Origin: Methylotenera_A sp031369365 | Lineage (GTDB): Bacteria > Pseudomonadota > Gammaproteobacteria > Burkholderiales > Methylophilaceae | DNA: 64,000 nt | NCBI GenBank assembly: GCA_031369365.1 | Contig: JANMOP010000082.1 | Location: forward strand, 14,911 to 78,910 | Direction of reading: 5' to 3' | In this document: one piece after another, positions 54,075 to 63,469 of the stretch | Layout of the letters: each line of letters starts with the position of its first letter | How positions within the stretch are numbered: the first letter of the stretch is position 1 | Made by a program: the position numbers and the translations under genes | The notes under the pieces: model-generated | Databases searched by the model: none | The model's input: only the letters and a program-made list of their open reading frames with translations | What the model was told of the DNA's origin: nothing

Positions 54075-54538
54075 ACAATATATTTCATCGTTAAAATTGC
54101 GTAAATGGCGGCTAGTAAATCATCGAACATCACACCAAAACCATTTTTGAGTTTTGCATCAAAATAACAAATGGGGTAAGGCTTCCAAATATCGAATAGT
54201 CTAAATAAACAAAATGCCACAAGCCAGCCCAGCCAAGTCAACGGCGTAAAAGCCAATACCAACATTATCGCCACAATTTCATCCCACACAATCGCCCCGT
54301 CATCCGCCACGCCTAAGGCTTTGCCTGTTTTATCGCAAAAGTAAATGCCGATGATAAATAACGTTGCGATGATGATTAACTGTGCACATAACGCATAGCC
54401 AGAAATTAGCCAAAATAGCGGCAAGCCAATGATTGCGCCGAACGTGCCAGGCGCTTTTGGCGCGAGCCCACTGCCAAAACCTAGCGCGAAAAAGTGGGCG
54501 GGGTGCGAGATTAAAAGCTTGAAATTAGGTTGGTTCAT
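54053..54538 (-). CDS. pgpA: Phosphatidylglycerophosphatase A
   Basis: 161 residues, PgpA family: FALGFGSGLAPKAPGTFGAIIGLPLFW, DKTGKALGVADDGAIVWDEIVAIML and FRLFDIWKPYPI, plus several membrane helices. Dephosphorylates phosphatidylglycerol phosphate at the inner membrane. It is upstream of pncC in the same operon. Confidence 0.95.
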   Translation of the reverse strand: MNQPNFKLLISHPAHFFALGFGSGLAPKAPGTFGAIIGLPLFWLISGYALCAQLIIIATLFIIGIYFCDKTGKALGVADDGAIVWDEIVAIMLVLAFTPLTWLGWLVAFCLFRLFDIWKPYPICYFDAKLKNGFGVMFDDLLAAIYAILTMKYIVWPISQL

Positions 54539-54560
54539 AAAAATAGATTACAAATTTTAA

Positions 54561-54636
54561 CGTCATTCTGAGCATAGCGAAGAATCCAGCAGTTAAGCAT
54601 AAAAAAACTAGATTCTTCGCTTCGCTCAGAATGACG
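54561..54636. repeat. Dispersed-type inverted repeat between thiL and pgpA
   Basis: CGTCATTCTGAGCATAGCGA... (54561-54586) and its inverse (54611-54636) match at 24 of 26 positions around a 24-nt loop. This is a common dispersed bacterial repeat type; here it may end the thiL transcript. Confidence 0.8.
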
Positions 54637-54648
54637 GTTTGGGTATAT

Positions 54649-55608
54649 TCACGCAAAATGATCAAAACCTTGCTTTAAAAGTGTAATTTGATTGTTTTTA
54701 TAACTGGCCTGCAAGCCAATACCTATGCGGGTGCTGGCGATGCGTGTTATAGAGATATTTTCTTGCTTACTTAATAAATGAATGGCTTCGCGCTTGCTGG
54801 GCGGCGCAGTAAAGCATAGTTCATAATCATCGCCGCCCGCTAGAATATAGGTTTGAAATTCTGAGTTATCTAAATTATTTTTTAGTAAATCGATACACGG
54901 TATTTTTTCTAAATCTATTTTAGCACCACAATTTGAGGCTTTTAAAATATGTCCTAAATCCGCCAGTAAGCCATCAGAAACATCAATACAGCTGGTGGCA
55001 ATGCCTCTGAGAGCCAATCCCAGAGCGGCTCGTGGCGTAGGTGTGTGTAGCGTGTTTAAGCAAGCGGGCAGGGTATCTTCTGAAACATGCGTTTTACCTT
55101 GCAAATGCGCTAAACCTAAAGCTGCGCTACCAAGCTGACCGCTTACCCAAATATCATCGCCCGCTTGCGCGCCATCGCGTCGCAAAGCCTGGCCAGTAGG
55201 CACTTCGCCCATAATGGTGACGCTAATGTTGAGTGGGCCACGCGTGGTATCGCCGCCAATTAAATCAATATTAAACGTATTAGCACAAGCAAAAAGCCCG
55301 CGTGAAAATTCGGCTAGCCAAGTTACGTTTATTTCAGGTAAAGCAATCGCCAAGGTCGCCCATTTAGCTTGTGCGCCCATCGCCGCCATGTCGGAAACAT
55401 TGACTGCCAGCGCTTTCCAGCCTATATCGTACGGCGCAGCATCGTGAAAAAAGTGTGTACCCGCTACCAACATATCACTTGAAATAGCCAGTTGCATACC
55501 AGCGCCCATGCTGATTAAAGCCGCATCATCGCCAATGCCCAAGCTGGTATGCCGTGTTGGGGCAGTGAAATACTGCTTAATCAGGTTAAATTCGGGCGAC
55601 AGAGTCAT
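54649..55608 (-). CDS. thiL: Thiamine-monophosphate kinase
   Basis: 319 residues. Family motifs: SLGIGDDAALI (ATP/Mg binding), AISSDMLVAGTHFF, GWKALAVNVSDMAAMGA, GGDTTRGPLNISVTIMG and SCIDVSDGLLADLGHIL, and ILAGGDDYELCFTA. Makes thiamine diphosphate from the monophosphate. ATG overlaps the vanZ-like stop (ATGA). Confidence 0.96.
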   Translation of the reverse strand: MTLSPEFNLIKQYFTAPTRHTSLGIGDDAALISMGAGMQLAISSDMLVAGTHFFHDAAPYDIGWKALAVNVSDMAAMGAQAKWATLAIALPEINVTWLAEFSRGLFACANTFNIDLIGGDTTRGPLNISVTIMGEVPTGQALRRDGAQAGDDIWVSGQLGSAALGLAHLQGKTHVSEDTLPACLNTLHTPTPRAALGLALRGIATSCIDVSDGLLADLGHILKASNCGAKIDLEKIPCIDLLKNNLDNSEFQTYILAGGDDYELCFTAPPSKREAIHLLSKQENISITRIASTRIGIGLQASYKNNQITLLKQGFDHFA

Positions 55609-55994
55609 TGTTTTATTGGTAATTGTTTATACGCAATTGTAGGAACAATTTTTTGCAATAAAGCAAAAATTAGTAAGCCCATGCAAATGCCTACAACATC
55701 GGCCAGCCAATCATCAATACTGGCGTGGCGCGTGAGGGTGAACATGCTTTGTAGCACCTCAATGATTGCACCATAAAGCATTAAACCAATCGCTAGGTAA
55801 TATTTGTGTAAATAAGCGTTAGCACCAAGTAGTAAAAGCATCATAAAAACAAGCATATGTTGTAATTTATCCCAGTACGCCCAGCCAGCTTGTTTGGGTG
55901 CGAGTTCAATCAGCATGGATATTGTAGTGATGATTAGCATAACCCAAAAAATTGTAGGAATGGCTCGCAATGCTAACTGGTAAAGGGGTCTCAT
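55605..55994 (-). CDS. VanZ-family membrane protein
   Basis: 129 residues with four hydrophobic segments. WDKLQHMLVFMMLLLLGA and LYGAIIEVLQSMFTLTRHASIDDWLADVVG are the VanZ-like hallmarks. It lies between mog and thiL with a 12-bp gap and an ATGA overlap. Function of the family is uncertain. Confidence 0.85.
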   Translation of the reverse strand: MRPLYQLALRAIPTIFWVMLIITTISMLIELAPKQAGWAYWDKLQHMLVFMMLLLLGANAYLHKYYLAIGLMLYGAIIEVLQSMFTLTRHASIDDWLADVVGICMGLLIFALLQKIVPTIAYKQLPIKQ

Positions 55995-56006
55995 ACGTTT
56001 TTAGCT

Positions 56007-56606
56007 TTATGCTGGCTTAATTGCTGATTTTGGCCGAAATGCTTTAATTATAGACTCATTGGTCTCAATATAAGGTGCGCCGATAAGGTCTAAACAATAC
56101 GGCACGGCGGCAAATATGCCATCCACCACTTGCTTGCCATCCCCGTCTTTTAAGCCTTCTAGCGTTTCTTGAATGGCTTTAGGTTGGCCAGGCAGGTTGA
56201 TGATTAAGCATTGTTTGCGAATGACTGCAACTTGCCTTGAAAGTAGTGCGGTGGGCACAAAATTTAGACTAATCTGACGCATTTGTTCACCAAAGCCAGG
56301 CATTTGCTTGTGGCCTACATTAAGTGTAGCTTCTGGCGTTACGTCGCGCAGCGCAGGGCCAGTGCCGCCTGTGGTGAGGATTAAGTGGCAGTTTTGGTAA
56401 TCTACCAAATCAATCAAAGTGCTTTCAATCTCATCTTGCTCGTCGGCAATTAAGCGTGTTTCAAATTTTATGGGCGTTATCACGGCGCGCTCAAGCCAAT
56501 CTTGCAGGCTGGGGATGCCTTTATCCTCATACACACCACTACTTGCGCGGTCGCTAATGGAAACAAGCCCAACTTTCAAAGCTATTTTAATGAATTCTTT
56601 TGTCAT
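56007..56606 (-). CDS. mog: Molybdopterin adenylyltransferase
   Basis: 199 residues. Mog/MoaB motifs: KVGLVSISDRASSGVYEDKGI, LIADEQDEIES, LILTTGGTGPALRDVTPEATL (the GGTG-Asp site) and PGFGEQMRQISL. Activates molybdopterin with AMP for molybdenum insertion. First gene of the mog-vanZ-thiL group. Confidence 0.93.
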   Translation of the reverse strand: MTKEFIKIALKVGLVSISDRASSGVYEDKGIPSLQDWLERAVITPIKFETRLIADEQDEIESTLIDLVDYQNCHLILTTGGTGPALRDVTPEATLNVGHKQMPGFGEQMRQISLNFVPTALLSRQVAVIRKQCLIINLPGQPKAIQETLEGLKDGDGKQVVDGIFAAVPYCLDLIGAPYIETNESIIKAFRPKSAIKPA

Positions 56607-56687
56607 TCGTTTGTCTGTACACTAGTAATTAAATTCATGCGTTAAGTATTAATAGAAACCTAACTTATTATAGAGGACTTTTTCAAA

Positions 56688-57509
56688 GTGCAGAATATCA
56701 ATCATCCCTTAATTAAAACATCATCCACTACCAAGGTATTGGCTGCGACACAAAGTAAAAAAGTGACCACAAAACTGATGCTAATAAGTTTGCTTGCAAT
56801 GGGCACCTTGCTATTAGCGCCCAAGTTGTTTGCGGCTGATACTAACTTGTATGAAAAAAATTATAAGGTGCAAAATACGAGCAATTTAAGTTCACTACAA
56901 GCTAATCCAGAGCCCAAAATTTATGTAAGCAATCACAAAGATGAAGATAATATTAGCATGTTAGAGAGCGGCTATGACATGATGGGTTCTAGCGGTTTTG
57001 AGGGCAGTGGTGTGCTGCCAGAGCTTGCATTGCAGCATGCAAAGGCGATTAAGGCCGATACTGTTCTGATATATAAAAAATATGGTTCGGCCAAAAATTC
57101 AGCCTCTAAGCTAGATTTAATTAGAGAAGCGGCAAAAAAAGGTGCTGAAATTGATGATAAAGACTTGAAAGAAGAACCCATACAATATAATTATTATGCG
57201 AGTTATTGGGCAAAACTGCCTGCACCATTATTAGGCGTACATATCATTAAATTGGCCAGCAGAGACATTGATACCGAACAAGTGGTTGAGAAAAAAGGCT
57301 TAAGAGTGCTGGCAGTGATTAAAGATTCGCCAGCAGCTAAGGCTGGCTTACTTCGTGGCGATGTGTTGCTTAAAATTAGCGATGTAGAATTGAATAAACC
57401 AGAAGAACTTTCACCTTTGGTTAGGAAATTTCAAGGGCAGAATGTTGCGATTGAATATGAGCGTGACGGTAATAAAAATATTGCCAAGGCACAAATTAAC
57501 ACTCGATAA
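56688..57509 (+). CDS. Membrane-anchored or secreted PDZ-domain protein
   Basis: 273 residues from GTG 56688 (AGAGGA upstream). Hydrophobic N-terminal segment (LMLISLLAMGTLLLAPKLFAA). Residues ~55-150 show GYDMMGSSGFEGSGVLPELALQHAKAIKADTVLIYKKYG, a pattern shared by some small secreted proteins. A PDZ domain at the C-terminus (~200-270) has GLRVLAVIKDSPAAKAGLLRGDVLLKISDVEL. No protease motif, so possibly a binding or scaffold protein in the periplasm. Confidence 0.75.
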   Translation: MQNINHPLIKTSSTTKVLAATQSKKVTTKLMLISLLAMGTLLLAPKLFAADTNLYEKNYKVQNTSNLSSLQANPEPKIYVSNHKDEDNISMLESGYDMMGSSGFEGSGVLPELALQHAKAIKADTVLIYKKYGSAKNSASKLDLIREAAKKGAEIDDKDLKEEPIQYNYYASYWAKLPAPLLGVHIIKLASRDIDTEQVVEKKGLRVLAVIKDSPAAKAGLLRGDVLLKISDVELNKPEELSPLVRKFQGQNVAIEYERDGNKNIAKAQINTR

Positions 57510-57527
57510 TTTATTGAGCATAGCAGA

Positions 57528-57559
57528 AAAGCCTTTTAAGAATTGTCTTACTGGGCTTT
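57528..57559. terminator. Hairpin between convergent genes
   Basis: AAAGCC (57528-57533) pairs with GGCTTT (57554-57559), and TAAGA with TCTTA inside, with a small internal loop. Probable terminator for the PDZ gene and perhaps the antiporter gene. Confidence 0.5.
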
Positions 57560-57566
57560 GAGAAAA

Positions 57567-58823
57567 TTAGATTAAAAACATTGTTGCTGCCACAATAGTA
57601 GGCGGTATTGCTCCCATTAGCAATTGAACAGCACCTATCGAGCCATCATCAAAACCCTGTTTTAAAAGTGCAACGCCTGCTGGATTTGGTGCGTTGGCAA
57701 TAACGGTAAGCCCACCACCAGCTACCGCACCTGCCATCAACATATATTTAGCTTGGTCTGACATTCCAGTAATCAGCGATCCCAAATAAGTGAGTGCAGC
57801 ATTATCGGTAATGGCTGTTAGAGCGATAGCCCCAAAAAATAACTTTATAGGACCAAGGCTGGATACGATTGGTTGTAGCCACCATTGCTGCATACCCCCC
57901 AGTACTACTAGGCCTGCTAAAAAGAAACCAACCAGCAAGCCCTCTTTTAATAATAATGGCGATTGGTAGTGTTCATAAGCTTGGGTAAAGCCTAAAAACA
58001 ATAAAAATAATCCAAAAAATATAACAGGATGATGTGCAAATATGACTACGCCTGCTAAAAAGCATACATGAATGAAGCTCACGATTAGCGGAATTTTGTT
58101 TTCCTTTGGCATTTGATTTAAAGCGGGCATGTTACCTAAATGCTTGCTTAATAAGTAACTGACGACGGTAGCATTGATAAATACGGCAATCGCAGCCCTC
58201 CAACCAAAGGTAGTCGCCATAAAAGTAGAATCCCACTGCCAAGTGTTAGCAACCATTAACACTGGAGGTGCTGAGTATGATGTTAATGTTCCGCCAATTG
58301 AGATGTTGACAAACAATACGCCAAGTGATGCATATTTAAGCCATTCTGGCATGCCTTGCCTAAAAATTTGTGGGGCTAGCATAAGCGCGGCTAGTGTCAT
58401 TGCAGCTGGCTCTGTGATCAATGACCCCAGTAGTGGCACCATTGCTAAACTGAGCCATACTTGCGCAAGTATGTTGTTGATAGGGGTTAGCTTGGCAATG
58501 GATTTAACTAATCCGCGCACCACGTTAAGCAAGGGTCGCGAAGCAGCTACCACCATAATAACAAAAACAAACAGCGGTTCGGTATAGTGTCGAGACTCGG
58601 CATAAGCTAACGCGTGATTACCACCTGAAAAAACAGCAAGTAGGGCGATTAGTATAAATGCCCAAAACCCGAAAACCACTTCCACTTCGCCCAAGAGATG
58701 AAATAGCCCAGCGTGGTTTGGATTTCGCCTTGCAAGTGCTTCAAAATATTTTGTAGAAAAAGTATGTACAAGCGCTAATCCAAAAATAATCGCTGCCATG
58801 ATTTCTAGCTGGTGATTATTCAA
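57567..58823 (-). CDS. Putative Na+/H+ antiporter family membrane protein
   Basis: 418 residues with about 12 hydrophobic helices. Conserved-looking stretches GEVEVVFGFWAFILIALL, ITEPAAMTLAALMLAPQIF, GVLFVNISIGGTLTSYSAPPVLMVA and AITDNAALTYLGSLI match the putative Na+/H+ antiporter family of small genomes. Start TTG 58823 is 2 bp after the darP stop; ATG 58799 is an alternative. Confidence 0.82.
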   Translation of the reverse strand: MNNHQLEIMAAIIFGLALVHTFSTKYFEALARRNPNHAGLFHLLGEVEVVFGFWAFILIALLAVFSGGNHALAYAESRHYTEPLFVFVIMVVAASRPLLNVVRGLVKSIAKLTPINNILAQVWLSLAMVPLLGSLITEPAAMTLAALMLAPQIFRQGMPEWLKYASLGVLFVNISIGGTLTSYSAPPVLMVANTWQWDSTFMATTFGWRAAIAVFINATVVSYLLSKHLGNMPALNQMPKENKIPLIVSFIHVCFLAGVVIFAHHPVIFFGLFLLFLGFTQAYEHYQSPLLLKEGLLVGFFLAGLVVLGGMQQWWLQPIVSSLGPIKLFFGAIALTAITDNAALTYLGSLITGMSDQAKYMLMAGAVAGGGLTVIANAPNPAGVALLKQGFDDGSIGAVQLLMGAIPPTIVAATMFLI

Positions 58824-58825
58824 GT

Positions 58826-59350
58826 TTAATTCTCGTTTTCAGAAACTTCGCGAATCAGTTTAAATAATTCGCGGCTGCTTTTAGGCGGTTTGAGCGCGGC
58901 TTCTTCGCGCTGGGCGTTGCGAATTAGCGTGCGTAATTGCTGAATATCCGCTTGCGGAAAGGCGCTTAAGAACTCTTGCAACGCGATTGGCTCGGCAATC
59001 AAGCGCGTGCGCCAGCGCTCCATAGTGTGAAAGCGCGCGTTCTCTTGCACATTTTTGCCTTCCCACGCTTGCAATTGTTCCGCAATCGGCGCGCTATCAA
59101 TATCACGCATCAGCCTGCCTAAGTATTGTAATTGGCGGCGAATTGCGCCATTTGCAGTCAGCCGTTTCGCTTCCATTACCGCGTCAAATAAAGCTTCTGG
59201 CAAGTCAAGCTTGATTAATCTATCTTTGGATAAATCAATCAGCTTTTTGCCAATAGTTTGTGCAGCATCCGCTTCACGCTTTAGCTGAGTTTTGCTGATA
59301 GGTTGGTCTGCATCAGCGTCAGGATCGATTGAATAGTTTTTTTCAGCCAC
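58826..59350 (-). CDS. darP: Ribosome biogenesis factor DarP/YjgA
   Basis: 174 residues. Typical pattern: PISKTQLKREADAAQTIGKKLIDLSKDRLIKLDLPEAL, AIRRQLQYLGRLMRDID and MERWRTRLIAEPIALQEFL, ending in SSRELFKLIRE. Associates with the 50S particle during assembly. It is co-linear with the antiporter gene and divergent from pmbA. Confidence 0.93.
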   Translation of the reverse strand: MAEKNYSIDPDADADQPISKTQLKREADAAQTIGKKLIDLSKDRLIKLDLPEALFDAVMEAKRLTANGAIRRQLQYLGRLMRDIDSAPIAEQLQAWEGKNVQENARFHTMERWRTRLIAEPIALQEFLSAFPQADIQQLRTLIRNAQREEAALKPPKSSRELFKLIREVSENEN

Positions 59351-59455
59351 GTTGTTATGAGTCCAGCAGATACAAGGTTGTTATGCGGTATGATAACATT
59401 TTTACAGTTTCGACTTAAATTTAATGGCAGCTTGGCTGCTGGGTAAACCAACACA

Positions 59456-60781
59456 ATGGAATTAAATAGCTTAAAACAAATCACGCAAGATGTGCTGAAA
59501 TTAGCCAAACAAGCGGGTGCGACATCTGCCGAAACCGAGGTGAGTTATGGCACAGGCCAAAATGTTTCGGTGCGCTTGGGTGAAACCGAAAATATTGAAT
59601 ATAACCGCGATAAGGGCATTTCGGTGACCGTGTATTTTGGTCAACAAAAAGGTCACGCCAGCAGCTCCGATTTAAGTCAAGCTGCGCTGAAAGACACGGT
59701 AGAAGCGGCTTGCAACATAGCCAAATACACCGCCAAAGATGAGTTTTGTGGCTTGGCCGATGCCAACTTAATGGCAACAGACATGCCCGATTTAGATTTG
59801 TATCATCCTTGGAATATTAGCGTAGAAGCTGCGATTGAAATCGCCAAAACTTGCGAAGCAGTAGCGATGGATGTGGATAGAAAACGCATTATCAATTCTG
59901 AGGGCGCTGGTGTTTCTAATAGTGAAAGCGTGTTTGCCTACGCTAATAGCCACGGCTTTGTGGGCGGCTACCCTAGCTCACGCCATAGTATTAGCTGCTC
60001 GGTCATTGCAGAAGATAATGATGCCATGCAACGCGATTATTGGTACACCAATGCTAGAGATATGGCGGATATGGAATCTGCTGAATATGTAGGTAAACTA
60101 GCTGGCGCGCGCACTGTGCGGCGCTTAGGCGCGCAAACCATTAGCACGTGCCAAGTGCCAGTGTTGTTTGAAGCGTCATTGGCTAGCGGACTTATTTCAT
60201 CACTAGTCGGTGCAGTTTCGGGCGGTAGCTTGTACCGTAAATCATCTTTTTTATTGAATAGCTTGGGCACACAAATCGCTTCACCTTTGTTGAATATTGA
60301 AGAATTACCGCATCTTAAAAAAGGCATTGCTAGCGGTGCTTTTGATAGCGAAGGGGTGGCAACAAAATCACGCAAGTTGGTCGAAAATGGCGTGTTGCAA
60401 GGCTACATACTAGGCAGTTATTCTGCGCGTAAATTAGGTATGCAAAGCACTGGCAATGCGGGCGGTAGCCATAATTTAATCGTACGATCAACAGGCCAAA
60501 ATTTTGCTGATTTACTAAAGCTTATGGGCACGGGTTTGCTTGTCACCGAGGTTTTAGGCCACGGTTTAAACATGGTCACAGGCGATTATTCGCGCGGCGC
60601 AGCGGGCTTTTGGGTGGAAAATGGCGTGATTGCTTACCCAGTGGAAGAAATTACTATCGCTGGTAATATGAGCGATATGCTTAAACAGATTGTTGCGGTG
60701 GGTAGCGATGTGATTGCACAAAGCTCAAAACAAACTGGCTCAATTTTGATAGAGAGAATGACGGTAGCTTCTGGCGAGTAA
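59456..60781 (+). CDS. pmbA: Metalloprotease PmbA/TldE
   Basis: 441 residues. TldD/PmbA family pattern: YGTGQNVSVRLGETENIEYNRDKGISVTVYFGQQKGHASSSDLS, GFVGGYPSSRHSISCSVIAED and MGTGLLVTEVLGHGLNMVTGDYSRGAAGFWVENGVIAYPVEEITIAGN. TldE subunit, works with TldD. Start ATG 59456, divergent to darP with a 105-bp gap. Confidence 0.95.
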   Translation: MELNSLKQITQDVLKLAKQAGATSAETEVSYGTGQNVSVRLGETENIEYNRDKGISVTVYFGQQKGHASSSDLSQAALKDTVEAACNIAKYTAKDEFCGLADANLMATDMPDLDLYHPWNISVEAAIEIAKTCEAVAMDVDRKRIINSEGAGVSNSESVFAYANSHGFVGGYPSSRHSISCSVIAEDNDAMQRDYWYTNARDMADMESAEYVGKLAGARTVRRLGAQTISTCQVPVLFEASLASGLISSLVGAVSGGSLYRKSSFLLNSLGTQIASPLLNIEELPHLKKGIASGAFDSEGVATKSRKLVENGVLQGYILGSYSARKLGMQSTGNAGGSHNLIVRSTGQNFADLLKLMGTGLLVTEVLGHGLNMVTGDYSRGAAGFWVENGVIAYPVEEITIAGNMSDMLKQIVAVGSDVIAQSSKQTGSILIERMTVASGE

Positions 60782-60815
60782 GCAATTTTAAGTGGCTAGT
60801 TTATAAAAAAACCAT

Positions 60816-60851
60816 AAAAAAGCCGCACCAAATATGTTGGCGCGGCTTTTT
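60816..60851. terminator. Bidirectional terminator between pmbA and mlaA
   Basis: AAAAAGCCGC pairs with GCGGCTTTTT; inner CCAA/TTGG add four pairs. A- and T-tracts flank both sides, serving both convergent genes. Confidence 0.9.
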
Positions 60852-60866
60852 AAATGCCTACATTAC

Positions 60867-61688
60867 TTATTTCGCTGGTTCTGCTTCTGCTTTAATCTCA
60901 GTAGCAGGGCTTTCAGTTCCAGGGTTGGTAGTCACTAAGTCTTCATCTGCAGGCTCAAAGCCATCATCAGGATTATCGTTAACTACACCATCTGCAACCA
61001 AATTTTCTCTGCGCTGCAAGTAAGCGTCGCGCGTAAAAGCGTATGGGTCAAGCGATGCATCATCAGCAATATCTTTGGCATCGAGTAATTCTGTGCGCTT
61101 ATCGATAAACTGTGCGGCACGTAATTGGTTATGCAACCTTATTTGACCAATATTGTGCGTATAAGTAATCGGATCGCTGGTGACGGTATCAAACACCAAG
61201 CCAGTGGTATCGCGCAAGCTACTTGAGCCTAAAAAGGGTAGTACCAGGTATGCGCCATTTCCTGCGCCCCAATACCCTAAAGTTTGCCCAAAATCTTCTT
61301 TACGGTTGGGAATGTTGTCCATGGCAGCCACATCAATAAAGCCAGCCAAACCAAAAGTGCTGTTAATAATAAAACGACCAGCATCGGTAAACGCATTGGC
61401 AAATTTAAGTTGCAATAAATCGTTTAAAACTGTAGTAATTGAGCCTAGGTTATTGAAAAAGTTATTAAAACCTTTACGCACTGGTGTTGGTGTAATGGCT
61501 TTATAGGCTGTTGCAACAGGCTTGAATAATGCTCTGTCGGTTACGTCGTTAAATTTATAAATGCCACGATTCATTCCTTCTAGCGGGTCTTTATTTGCTT
61601 GTGTGGCGCAGCCTGATACCAACAGTACCATCGCACAGCCGAGTATGAATAAAAGTGTTTTAAGTTTTAGTTGCATTGTTTCAATCAC
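60867..61688 (-). CDS. mlaA: MlaA (VacJ) outer-membrane lipoprotein
   Basis: 273 residues from GTG 61688 or 269 from ATG 61676. Lipoprotein signal with lipobox VSGC-ATQ. MlaA core: DPLEGMNRGIYKFNDVTDRALFKPVATAYKAITPTPVRKGFNNFFNNLG, FIINSTFGLAGFIDVA, EDFGQTLGYWGAGNGAYLVLPFLG. Removes mislocalised phospholipids from the outer leaflet. The acidic C-terminal extension (~40 residues) is poorly conserved. No mlaBCDEF genes nearby. Confidence 0.93.
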   Translation of the reverse strand: MIETMQLKLKTLLFILGCAMVLLVSGCATQANKDPLEGMNRGIYKFNDVTDRALFKPVATAYKAITPTPVRKGFNNFFNNLGSITTVLNDLLQLKFANAFTDAGRFIINSTFGLAGFIDVAAMDNIPNRKEDFGQTLGYWGAGNGAYLVLPFLGSSSLRDTTGLVFDTVTSDPITYTHNIGQIRLHNQLRAAQFIDKRTELLDAKDIADDASLDPYAFTRDAYLQRRENLVADGVVNDNPDDGFEPADEDLVTTNPGTESPATEIKAEAEPAK

Positions 61689-61860
61689 TTATTTTTAGCG
61701 TTTTATTAAAATATATCTATAGTATTATTATCGCTGACGCATACTGGTGTTGTCTAGCGTTAAAAATTGCTACAATTTAAAGGGCTTGCTATGTTGTTTA
61801 AAAACAACAAAAAATAACAGACCCTTAATAAGTTAAGCAACAATTATGCCTGTGATTTTT

Positions 61861-63453
61861 TTATTGCGTTTTTAATTGACAGTTTTTGTACAAATCTAGC
61901 GCCAGTGCTCGCTGAGTGGCATGGTCAACTATGGGTGTAGGATAATCTTTGCCAATAATTACGTTGCATGATTGTTGCATAAGTGACGACATTTGCCACG
62001 GCGCGTGAATTTCTTTGTCACTACAGCTAACCAATTCTGGCACATATTTACGGATAAATTTGCCTGCTGCGTCAAATTTTTCACTTTGTGTGATGGGATT
62101 AAAGATGCGAAACCAAGGCTGAGCATCGCAGCCTGTGCTGGCTGCCCATTGCCAGCCGCCATTATTGGCACTCAGGTCAAAATCAATTAAATGATCTGCA
62201 AAATAACGCTCGCCCCAACGCCAGTCTATTAACAAATCTTTCACCAAAAAGCTCGCTACCACCATCCTTAGCCTATTGTGCATAAAGCCTGTGCTATTGA
62301 TTTGGCGCATGGCTGCGTCAATCAATGGGTAACCTGTTTTGCCTTCGCACCAAGCTTTAAATAAAGTTTTATCGTTTGGAAATGGCAGATTTTCAAATTC
62401 GGCTTTGTAAGCGCTGCCCGCCGCCACTTGTGGATGGTGATGCAAAATTTGAAAGTAAAAATCGCGCCAAATAAGCTCGCTAAGCCATGTTTGTGCACCC
62501 ATGGTCTGCGATTCAGCATTGGCGTGGTTTCTGGCCTGCCTTGCTAAATGCCTTATCGAAACTGTACCAAAGCGCAAATGTACCGATAAATAGGAAACAC
62601 CTTTTACGGCTGGAAAATTGCGTGCATCTTTGTATTGATGCATACGTGCTTCAAAATCTGCAAATAACTGTGCACCACCACTCATGCCAGTGGGCAGGCG
62701 CATTTCAGCCAAATTAGTACGTGTAAAGCCCATGCTTTCTAAGCTTGGCAACCCTTCAATCGATTCCCTCCCCATTTTATGGGGAGGGCTAGGGTGGGGG
62801 TGAGCGTTGGCGTGGGGGTTGGCAGCTACATTCGAAGAATCCACCCCCATCCCAGCCTTCCCCCTGTATGGGGAAGGAGTTTTAGTAGAAGAAGCTAGAT
62901 TGGTAATTGGTTTGGCTAAGTTTTGCTTGCAGTCATCAACTGGGTAGGGCTTCAGGTAAAAATCATCGAGTTTTTTTAGATACGCGTTTTTGTAAGGCGT
63001 AAACACGCTGTAAGGTTTGTTACTTAAGCTTAACACTTCGTCTTTTTCAAACAGAACTTGATCTTTAAAGCTGTGAAAATCGATTTCATTTTGTGCAAGT
63101 TTTGCAGCTACTTCGGCATCGCGCGCAACTGCATTTGGCTCATAATCGCGATTGACAAACACCGCACTAATATTGGCTTGCAAGGCATATTGTGGAATTA
63201 ACTCACGCGCTTTGCCGTGCAAAACAATTAAATCGCCACCACTTTTTTGTAGTGCAGCTTTTAGTTCACGCACGCTTTCCCAAATAAACTCTACGCGGCG
63301 ATCTTGCTTATTTTCAAGTAAATCTAATATCTCCGTATCGAACACAAATATACAAAACACATGGCTTGATGTTTTGAGCGCGTGGTACAAAGCTGCGTGA
63401 TCAAAATCGCGTAAATCGCGGCGAAACCATACCAGAGATTTTTCATATTGCAT
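61861..63453 (-). CDS. phrB: Deoxyribodipyrimidine photolyase with repeat-derived insertion
   Basis: 530 residues; class I CPD photolyases are about 470. N-terminal antenna domain: SLVWFRRDLRDFDHAALYHALKT. FAD domain: GVSYLSVHLRFGTVSIR, WLSELIWRDFYFQILHHHP, GKTGYPLIDAAMRQINSTGFMHNRLRMVVASFL, DFDLSANNGGWQWAASTGCDAQPWFRIFNP. Around residues 185-232, between the domains, lies a low-complexity insert (SPYRGKAGMGVDSS, NPHANAHPHPSPPHKMGRE) encoded by two inverted copies of a dispersed repeat. Confidence 0.95.
   Translation of the reverse strand: MQYEKSLVWFRRDLRDFDHAALYHALKTSSHVFCIFVFDTEILDLLENKQDRRVEFIWESVRELKAALQKSGGDLIVLHGKARELIPQYALQANISAVFVNRDYEPNAVARDAEVAAKLAQNEIDFHSFKDQVLFEKDEVLSLSNKPYSVFTPYKNAYLKKLDDFYLKPYPVDDCKQNLAKPITNLASSTKTPSPYRGKAGMGVDSSNVAANPHANAHPHPSPPHKMGRESIEGLPSLESMGFTRTNLAEMRLPTGMSGGAQLFADFEARMHQYKDARNFPAVKGVSYLSVHLRFGTVSIRHLARQARNHANAESQTMGAQTWLSELIWRDFYFQILHHHPQVAAGSAYKAEFENLPFPNDKTLFKAWCEGKTGYPLIDAAMRQINSTGFMHNRLRMVVASFLVKDLLIDWRWGERYFADHLIDFDLSANNGGWQWAASTGCDAQPWFRIFNPITQSEKFDAAGKFIRKYVPELVSCSDKEIHAPWQMSSLMQQSCNVIIGKDYPTPIVDHATQRALALDLYKNCQLKTQ
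62765..62879. repeat. Inverted pair of 38-bp dispersed repeats inside the photolyase gene
   Basis: Arms 62765-62802 and 62842-62879 are inverted copies. Each has its own hairpin (CCCTCCCCAT-TTT-ATGGGGAGGG; CCTTCCCC with GGGGAAGG) and a GGGTGGGGGTG-type tail. A 39-bp centre separates them. The frame stays open. Confidence 0.85.
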
Positions 63454-63469
63454 GGTTTTAAATTTCTAT

